Assembly: GCA_021166815.1 (NCBI GenBank)
Contig: JAJPEO010000383.1
Location: 1 to 5,566, forward strand
DNA: 5,566 nucleotides
DNA from: Nocardioides sp.
GTDB lineage: Bacteria; Actinomycetota; Actinomycetes; Propionibacteriales; Nocardioidaceae
Reading direction: 5' to 3'
How positions within the stretch are numbered: position 1 is the stretch's first letter; the number at the start of each line of letters is the position of its first letter. The notes under the pieces are model-generated. The model saw only the letters and a list, made by a program, of their open reading frames with translations. It did no database searches and was not told the origin of the DNA. Shown here in pieces: positions 1-4,374 of the stretch. A program made the position numbers and the translations under genes.

Positions 1-1185
1 CTCACCCACGCCCACCTCGACCACAGCGGCTACCTGCCCAAGATGGTGCGCGACGGATTCGAGGGCCCGATCTACTCCACGGACGGGACGCGCGACGTCG
101 CCGAGCTGATCCTGCGCGACAGCGCCCACATCCAGGAGAACGACGCGGCGTTCCTCAACCGGATCGGCAAGTCCAAGCACAAGCCCGCCCTGCCGCTCTA
201 CACCGAGGCCGACGCCCTGCGCGCCATCGGCGCGTTCGAGACCCGCGAGTTCGGCGAGACCTTCGACATCGGCCACGGCGCGACCGTCCGCTTCCGCCGC
301 GCCGGCCACATCCTCGGCGCCGCGACGGTCGAGCTGCACTGGGGCGGGCGCCGCATCGTCCTCTCCGGCGACCTCGGCCGCTACGACGACCCGCTGATGC
401 CCGACCCGGAGCCGGTGCCCCACGCCGACCACGTCGTGGTGGAGTCGACGTACGGCGACCGCCTGCACGACCGCACCGACCCGGCTGCGGAGCTGCTCGC
501 CGTCGCCGAGCGCACCCTCCAGCGCGGCGGCACGCTGCTCGTCCCGGCCTTCGCGGTCGGGCGCACCCAGAGCCTGCTGCACTGGTTCTGGACACTGCGC
601 CGCGACGGCCTGCTGGACCCCTCGGTCCCGATCTACCTCGACAGCCCGATGGCGATCAACGCGACCGAGCTGCTCCTCCACCACCCCGACGACCACCGGC
701 TCGACCCCGACCTGGCGCGGAAGGTGTGCGGCATCGCGACCTACACGCGCGACCCCGAGGAGTCGATGCGCATCTCGGCCGACCGCAAGCCCAAGATCGT
801 GCTGTCCGCCAGCGGCATGGCCACCGGCGGGCGCATCCTGCACCACCTCAAGGCGTTCGGTCCCGACCGCCGCAACACCGTGCTGCTCGCGGGCTACCAG
901 TCCGTCGGCACCCGCGGCCGCACCCTCCAGGAGGGCGGTCGCGACGTGAAGATCTTCGGCGAGTGGGTGCACGTGCAGGCCGAGATCGTGAGCCTGCAGT
1001 CCCTGTCGGCGCACGGCGACGCCGACGAGCTGATGCGCTGGCTGGGCGGGTTCACCGCGCCGCCGCGCCAGGCGTACGTCGTCCACGGGGAGCCGCAGGC
1101 CTCCGAGACCCTGCGGGCCCGCATCGGGCGCGAGCTGGGCTGGCAGGCCGTCGTCCCCCGGCAGCACCAGGTCTTCGGGCTCTGA
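1..1185 (+). CDS. MBL-fold/beta-CASP metallo-hydrolase, probable RNase (5' partial)
   Basis: The reading frame is open from base 1, and the first codons read L-T-H-A-H-L-D-H, the HxHxDH zinc-binding motif of the metallo-beta-lactamase fold. The real start therefore lies upstream; by comparison with the family (about 430-470 residues) some 50-60 N-terminal residues are missing. Counting the first visible codon as 1, the metal ligands are H3, H5, D7, H8, then H103 (GHILG) and D124 (LSGDLG). The beta-CASP features follow: E148 in VVVESTYGDR, the VPAFAVGRTQ and YLDSPMA stretches, and the SGMATGGRILHH histidine motif near 270-282. The RMMBL end carries LSAHGD (H338) and VVHGE (H362). This set matches the CPSF73/TTHA0252-like group, which are cytoplasmic RNA nucleases, so RNA processing or decay is the likely role. 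The exact substrate cannot be read from the sequence. It lies 5 bp from the downstream kinase and is probably co-transcribed with it. Confidence 0.93.
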   Translation, partial: LTHAHLDHSGYLPKMVRDGFEGPIYSTDGTRDVAELILRDSAHIQENDAAFLNRIGKSKHKPALPLYTEADALRAIGAFETREFGETFDIGHGATVRFRRAGHILGAATVELHWGGRRIVLSGDLGRYDDPLMPDPEPVPHADHVVVESTYGDRLHDRTDPAAELLAVAERTLQRGGTLLVPAFAVGRTQSLLHWFWTLRRDGLLDPSVPIYLDSPMAINATELLLHHPDDHRLDPDLARKVCGIATYTRDPEESMRISADRKPKIVLSASGMATGGRILHHLKAFGPDRRNTVLLAGYQSVGTRGRTLQEGGRDVKIFGEWVHVQAEIVSLQSLSAHGDADELMRWLGGFTAPPRQAYVVHGEPQASETLRARIGRELGWQAVVPRQHQVFGL

Positions 1186-1187
1186 GG
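1184..1187 (+). promoter_or_regulatory. Weak ribosome binding site of the kinase gene
   Basis: GAGG lies inside and just after the TGA stop of the upstream metallo-hydrolase and only 3 bases before ATG 1191. The spacing is shorter than optimal, so kinase translation may depend on ribosomes ending on the upstream gene. An in-frame GTG at 1215 has no better Shine-Dalgarno sequence. Confidence 0.35.
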
Positions 1188-1190
1188 CAG

Positions 1191-2612
1191 ATGGCGACGT
1201 CGCCGGCCGCCTGGGTGCGGGAGAACCGCTGGCACTACCGCCGCTCCCTCGCCAGTCGTGTCGCCCTGCTGACCGCGGTCGCGGTGGGCGCCGCGCTGCT
1301 GGTGATGATCGGCGCCACGTTCCTCACCCTGCGCCACCAGGTGCTGAGCTCGCTCGACGACTCGCTGATGGACCGGGCGGTCAAGGCGTCGAAGGACTCG
1401 ACCCTCGCCGCGATGACGTCCGCGCAGTACCCGCCCTGGGTGATGGGCGCCGCCGACGTCCGCGTCGCCTACGTCACCGCCGACGGTCGCGTCGTCACCG
1501 CGGTCCGCGACGAGCCGCGGATCGTGCTGGGCGCGGGGCCCGAGCTCGCTGTGGCCCAGGGCGACCGCAACCGCAGCCTGCGCACGGTCGTCGCCGAGGA
1601 CGGCACCCGCTACCGCGTCGCCGCGGCCCGCTCGGGCAGCGACAGCGCCCTGGTGCTCGCCCAGTCCCTCGACCCCGTCGACTCGACCCTGGGCCGCCTG
1701 AGCCTGGTCATGCTGCTCTTCGTCGGCATCAGCATCCTCAGCGCCGGCCTCGCCGGGTGGACGGTCGCGAGCAACGGCCTGCGCCCGGTCCGCCGGCTCA
1801 CGACGCAGGCCGAGCGCATCGCCGAGACCGAGGACCTCACCCCGCTGCGCGTCGAGGGCGACGACGAGGTGGCGCGCCTCGCCCGCTCGTTCAACCTGAT
1901 GCTCGCCGCCGTCTCGGCCAGTCGCGACCGGCAGCGCCAGCTGGTGGCCGACGCCGGCCACGAGCTCCGTACGCCGCTCACAGCGCTGCGGACCAACGTC
2001 GACCTGTTGTCGCAGGCGGGGAACGGGATCCCCGAGGAGGCGCGGCGCGAGGTGCTCGACGACATCCGGGCCCAGACCGAGGAGCTCTCGACGCTCGTCG
2101 GTGACCTCGTCGAGCTGGCCCGCGAGGAGCCCCTCACCCACGCCGTGCAGACCCTCGACCTCGCCGACGTCGTCGGGCGCGCTCTCGCCCGCGTGCGGCT
2201 GCGCTCGCACAGCGTCGAGTTCGACGTCGACCTCGACGGGTGGCGGGTGCTCGGCGAGGCGACCTCGCTGGAGCGTGCGGCGATCAACCTGCTCGACAAC
2301 GCGGTGAAGTGGTCGCCGCCGGGCGGCCGCGTCGAGGTGCGCCTGTCCGGCGGCGTGCTCACCGTCTGCGACCAGGGGCCGGGCATCGCGGAGGCCGACC
2401 TGCCCCACGTGTTCGAGCGGTTCTACCGCTCGGCCGACTCGCGCACCATGCCCGGCTCCGGGCTGGGTCTCTCGATCGTGCGCCAGGTGGCGCTGCGCCA
2501 CGGCGGCAGCGTCGAGGCCGACAACGTGCCCGGCGCCGGGGCCCGCCTGTCGCTGCGGCTGCCGCCCGCGCCGCACTTCGTGGTGCACTGGCAGCCGGCG
2601 ACCCCCAAGTAA
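1191..2612 (+). CDS. Two-component sensor histidine kinase, MprB-like
   Basis: A 473-residue membrane kinase. The order is: short cytoplasmic N-terminus, TM1 at about 23-45, extracytoplasmic sensor region about 47-168, TM2 about 169-194, HAMP about 190-243, dimerisation/phosphoacceptor domain with H257 in AGHELRTPL, then the ATPase domain with N-box N366/N370 (INLLDNAVKWSPPGG), G1 box D394-x-GPG, F box FERFYR (408-413) and G2 box GSGLGLS (422-428). The wording around the H, N and G2 boxes closely resembles mycobacterial MprB, an envelope-stress sensor; assignment as an MprB orthologue is inference. ATG 1191 was chosen because it follows the upstream stop by 5 bp and precedes a basic segment and TM1; the frame is open much further upstream, but that part overlaps the upstream gene. 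A response regulator would normally be adjacent; none is visible here. The last residues (about APHFVVHWQPATPK) extend past the conserved ATPase end, and the stop codon lies inside a repeated sequence. Confidence 0.93.
   Translation: MATSPAAWVRENRWHYRRSLASRVALLTAVAVGAALLVMIGATFLTLRHQVLSSLDDSLMDRAVKASKDSTLAAMTSAQYPPWVMGAADVRVAYVTADGRVVTAVRDEPRIVLGAGPELAVAQGDRNRSLRTVVAEDGTRYRVAAARSGSDSALVLAQSLDPVDSTLGRLSLVMLLFVGISILSAGLAGWTVASNGLRPVRRLTTQAERIAETEDLTPLRVEGDDEVARLARSFNLMLAAVSASRDRQRQLVADAGHELRTPLTALRTNVDLLSQAGNGIPEEARREVLDDIRAQTEELSTLVGDLVELAREEPLTHAVQTLDLADVVGRALARVRLRSHSVEFDVDLDGWRVLGEATSLERAAINLLDNAVKWSPPGGRVEVRLSGGVLTVCDQGPGIAEADLPHVFERFYRSADSRTMPGSGLGLSIVRQVALRHGGSVEADNVPGAGARLSLRLPPAPHFVVHWQPATPK
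2564..2581 (+). repeat. 18-nt direct repeat, left copy (within the kinase 3' end)
   Basis: GCCCGCGCCGCACTTCGT is found here and again, identical, at 2728-2745. In the kinase frame it covers the start of the C-terminal tail (PAPHFV). The match decays after the 18 bases but continues weakly (GTGCACTGG against GTCAGCTGG). It could be a target-type duplication around the repeat cluster, or a second small repeat family. Confidence 0.7.
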
Positions 2613-2623
2613 CCGGCAGTTGG
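2601..2623 (+). repeat. Repeat copy 1 (direct), overlapping the kinase stop codon
   Basis: This copy reads ACCCCCAAG followed by TAACCGGCAGTTGG. It matches copy 2 (2632-2654) at 22 of 23 bases, 31 bp upstream; the only difference is AAG instead of ATG. The TAA that ends the histidine kinase (2610-2612) is part of the repeat, and the final residues TPK are encoded by it. This suggests the repeat arrived at, or was copied into, the 3' end of the gene. Confidence 0.85.
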
Positions 2624-2631
2624 TTGCCGCC

Positions 2632-2654
2632 ACCCCCATGTAACCGGCAGTTGG
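2632..2654 (+). repeat. Repeat copy 2 (direct), left arm of the inverted repeat
   Basis: This copy has the core CCCCATGTAACCGGCAGTT (2634-2652), identical over 19 bases to the reverse complement of copy 3. It also matches copy 1 over 23 bases with one change. It lies wholly between genes. Confidence 0.9.
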
Positions 2655-2713
2655 ACGCACGGGTCGGCGCGAATGCGCGACGGGAGGTGCTCCTAACTGC
2701 CGGTTACATGGGG
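2634..2713. terminator. 80-nt long hairpin; possible bidirectional terminator or palindromic repeat element
   Basis: Pairing read by hand: 2634-2652 with 2695-2713 (19 perfect pairs); a single bulged T at 2694; 2653-2655 with 2691-2693; bulged C2656; 2657-2660 with 2687-2690; a small internal loop; then 2663-2666 with 2678-2681, bulged G2667, and 2668-2670 with 2675-2677, closed by a GAAT loop. That is about 33 pairs in 80 bases. Its place between convergent genes suits termination in both directions, but there is no T tract on either side, so intrinsic termination of the usual kind is not shown. A REP-like or miniature mobile element fits the repeated arms equally well. Confidence 0.55.
2691..2713 (-). 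repeat. Repeat copy 3 (inverted), right arm of the inverted repeat
   Basis: On the plus strand, AACTGCCGGTTACATGGGG at 2695-2713 is the exact reverse complement of the copy 2 core. Read on the minus strand it ends GTTAGGA where the others end GTTGG. It could pair with copy 2 (perfect 19 bp) or with copy 1 (18 of 19), so two exclusive hairpins are possible. Confidence 0.9.
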
Positions 2714-2727
2714 CGAGGGGGGCGGCG

Positions 2728-2745
2728 GCCCGCGCCGCACTTCGT
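2728..2745 (+). repeat. 18-nt direct repeat, right copy
   Basis: This copy is identical to 2564-2581 and ends 2 bp before the stop codon of the minus-strand 152-residue gene (2748-2750). Together the two copies bracket the whole hairpin and repeat cluster, 164 bp apart. Confidence 0.7.
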
Positions 2746-2747
2746 CG

Positions 2748-3206
2748 TCAGCTGGTCTCCAACCGCTGCACCTCGACCCCAGCCCGGTCCACCACGAGGG
2801 TGAGGGCGAAGCCCGTCACCCGCAGGTCGATCGCGTAGCGGCCGGGCCGGCGGCTCGACACCGTGACCCCGGTGAGCTCGCGGCCCGCGAGCCGGGCGAG
2901 CACGTCGTTGACCGCGCGGACCTCCCGGGCCCGGGCGCGCCCCTGTGGGGTCCGCGCCCAGACCGCGGCGATGAGCTGCTCGGTCTCGGCCAGGCCGAGC
3001 TGGTGGGCCTTTCCGGTCTCCAGCGCCAGGGTCACCACCCGCTCGAGCGTCCCAAGGTCGTCATCCACGAGCTGCCCACCCAGGGCGGCCCGGGCCAGCG
3101 CCGTGTAGGGCGCGCTGCGCTGCTCGGGCACGGCGGTGGCGTACGCCGTCGCCAGCTGCGCCACCGCCTGGGCCTCGGGCTCCGACAGCGTCAGCACGTC
3201 GGACAT
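2748..3206 (-). CDS. Conserved-looking protein of unknown function, last gene of the sulfur operon
   Basis: A 152-residue protein whose family I do not recognise. Residues 1-110 look mostly helical (LSEPEAQAVAQLATAYATAV; ARAREVRAVNDVLARLAG). Residues 112-150 look like three or four beta strands (GVTVSSRR, RYAIDLRV, FALTLVV, GVEVQRLE). There are no cysteines, no signal peptide, no membrane segment and no catalytic motif that I can name. The ATG (3206-3204) shares one base with the cysH TGA (3208-3206), giving TGATG, and a GAGAGG ribosome site at 3220-3215 lies 8 bases upstream. Both point to coupled translation with cysH. The context implies a role alongside sulfate or sulfite reduction, perhaps a regulator, chaperone or binding partner, but this is inference from position only. 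Confidence 0.85.
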   Translation of the reverse strand: MSDVLTLSEPEAQAVAQLATAYATAVPEQRSAPYTALARAALGGQLVDDDLGTLERVVTLALETGKAHQLGLAETEQLIAAVWARTPQGRARAREVRAVNDVLARLAGRELTGVTVSSRRPGRYAIDLRVTGFALTLVVDRAGVEVQRLETS

Positions 3207-4051
3207 CAGGAGAGCCTCTCGCTGGCCTTGCGCTCGGCCTCGGCGAAGATCGCCTCCGCCTCGTGCTCGAAGCTGCCGGTCTCGATGGGGCAGTGGATGC
3301 CGCACTCCTTCGGCGCACCGGTCTCCCACCACCAGCGGCCTGCGCGGTCGTCCTCGCCGGCGGTGATCGGCCGGGTGCAGGGCGCGCAGCCGAAGCTGGT
3401 GTAGCCCTGGTCGTAGAGCGGGTGCGTCGGCACGTCGTGGGTGCGCACGTAGTCCCACACCTCGTCGCTCTCCCAGTCGGCCAGGGCGTTGATCTTCACG
3501 ATGCCCTCGTGGTCGTGGTCGAGCTCGACCTTCCTGATCGCGGCACGCGAGGCCCACTGGTCGCGCCGGAGCCCGGTGAACCAGCCGTCGACGCCCTGCA
3601 GCGCCTTGACCAGCGGGCGCACCTTGCGGATCTGGCAGCACAGCATCCGCTCCTCGACGCTGGTACGGAACAGGTTCGCGCCGCGGCGCGACACCATCGC
3701 CTCGACCTCGGTGGCATCGGGGAACCGTACGTCCCACGTGGTCTGGGGGTAGGCCGCCCGCACCTGGTCGATGAAGTCGTACGTCTCCTGCGGCAGCCGG
3801 CCGGTGTCGACGGTGACGACCCTGATGTCGGGCTTGATGCGCGCGGCCATGTCGAGCACGACCATGCCGTCGACCTGGAGCGCGGTCACGATCGCGACGC
3901 GGTCACCGAGGGCGTCGATCGCCCACTCGATGACGTCCTCGGGCTCGCGGTCGTCGAGCTCCATCGCGATCTCGCCGATCTCGAGGTCGTCGAACTGGAC
4001 GCGGCCGTCCTCGTCGGTGGTCGGGGCAAGTCCCCACTGCACGGTGGTCAT
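3206..4051 (-). CDS. cysH: Adenylylsulfate (APS) reductase, [4Fe-4S], thioredoxin-type
   Basis: A 281-residue cytoplasmic enzyme of the PAPS/APS reductase family. It reduces adenylylsulfate to sulfite and AMP with thioredoxin. The nucleotide-binding fold shows VDTGRLPQETY (81-91) and TGLRRDQWASR (159-169). The iron-sulfur signature that separates APS from PAPS reductases is complete: C138-C139 and C222-x-x-C225. The catalytic cysteine is C250 in KECGIH. Use of APS means that no APS kinase step is needed before this enzyme. Start ATG 4051 has GAGAGG (4066-4061) 9 bases upstream. The gene lies 47 bp after the sulfite reductase stop and overlaps the next gene by one base. The tail after C250 is about 31 residues, seems longer than in well-known APS reductases, contains a further cysteine (C254, CGIHC) and ends in a probable helix. 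Confidence 0.95.
   Translation of the reverse strand: MTTVQWGLAPTTDEDGRVQFDDLEIGEIAMELDDREPEDVIEWAIDALGDRVAIVTALQVDGMVVLDMAARIKPDIRVVTVDTGRLPQETYDFIDQVRAAYPQTTWDVRFPDATEVEAMVSRRGANLFRTSVEERMLCCQIRKVRPLVKALQGVDGWFTGLRRDQWASRAAIRKVELDHDHEGIVKINALADWESDEVWDYVRTHDVPTHPLYDQGYTSFGCAPCTRPITAGEDDRAGRWWWETGAPKECGIHCPIETGSFEHEAEAIFAEAERKASERLS
3215..3220 (-). promoter_or_regulatory. Ribosome binding site of the 152-residue gene, inside cysH
   Basis: GAGAGG on the minus strand lies 8 bases before ATG 3206. It is the same hexamer as the one before cysH. It supports the short 152-residue reading over upstream extensions of the same frame, which would lie inside cysH. Confidence 0.65.
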
Positions 4052-4060
4052 GGGTGGTTT

Positions 4061-4066
4061 CCTCTC
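4061..4066 (-). promoter_or_regulatory. Ribosome binding site of cysH
   Basis: GAGAGG on the minus strand, 9 bases before ATG 4051, in the 47-bp gap after the sulfite reductase gene. It decides the cysH start against the longer open frame that runs on upstream. Confidence 0.65.
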
Positions 4067-4098
4067 GGTGTCTGGGAAGTGATGGGTGGGGGTGCGGC

Positions 4099-4374
4099 TC
4101 AGCCGCCGGCCATGGCCATGACGATGAAGATCTGCGCGCCGGCCTCGACCGGGGTGCGCAGGCCGTCGAGGCCGCGGATGTCGTCGTCGCCGACGGCCAC
4201 CAGGAAGGCGCCGTCGACCGTGCCGTCGGGCAGCACGTGCTCGCCGAACTGCGGGTGCGCGCCGGCGATCCTGCGCAACGCCTCGCCGACCGTCGCGGCC
4301 TCGACGTCGATCGCGTCCTCCCCCGCCACGAACTGCTGCAGCGGGCCCGGCACGCGCACGGTCACGGCCGCGGT
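4099..4374 (-). other. MoaD/ThiS-type sulfur-carrier domain ending in Gly-Gly (domain within the sulfite reductase gene)
   Basis: The last 91 residues start at TAAVTVRVPGPLQQF and show the family layout: a beta hairpin, a helix beginning TVGEALRRI, a loop with LPDGTVDGAFLVAVGDDDI, and a final strand AGAQIFIVMAMAGG directly followed by TGA. A C-terminal GG is what E1-like enzymes (MoeB/MoeZ/ThiF) adenylate before thiocarboxylate formation in free MoaD, ThiS and CysO. A linker rich in A, E and S (about 385-397) separates the domain from the reductase. There is no stop or frameshift between the two parts, so they are one polypeptide. The carrier's partners (E1-like enzyme, acceptor synthase, JAMM peptidase) are not in the window. 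Confidence 0.85.

Larger units (their letters stand above)
2613..2747. other. Convergent intergenic junction, filled by repeats
   Basis: This is the only sizeable non-coding stretch. The plus-strand kinase and the minus-strand 152-residue gene end towards each other here. It holds most of a three-copy repeat cluster, one long hairpin and one copy of an 18-nt direct repeat, each listed separately. No tRNA, promoter or short gene is convincing in it. Confidence 0.8.

Noticed and set aside
726..1190. Upstream extension of the kinase frame to an ATG at 726
   Set aside because: It overlaps the well-supported nuclease gene and reads as R/P-rich noise. ATG 1191 sits right before the natural N-terminus and TM1.
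894..2660. Long open frame of 588 codons on the minus strand, opposite the nuclease 3' end and the kinase
   Set aside because: It is antisense to two genes with clear family motifs. Its translation is low-complexity R/G/A/H/D-rich sequence without domains, as expected opposite GC-rich codons.
2601..2713. CRISPR-like array
   Set aside because: Only three copies, one of them inverted, with an 8-bp and a ~40-bp gap; no regular spacers and no cas gene.
2240..2803. Plus-strand frame across the junction that reads APHFVVSW, echoing APHFVVHW in the kinase tail
   Set aside because: The echo is explained by the 18-nt direct repeat read in another frame. The rest is a shadow of the kinase, so this is not taken as a gene.
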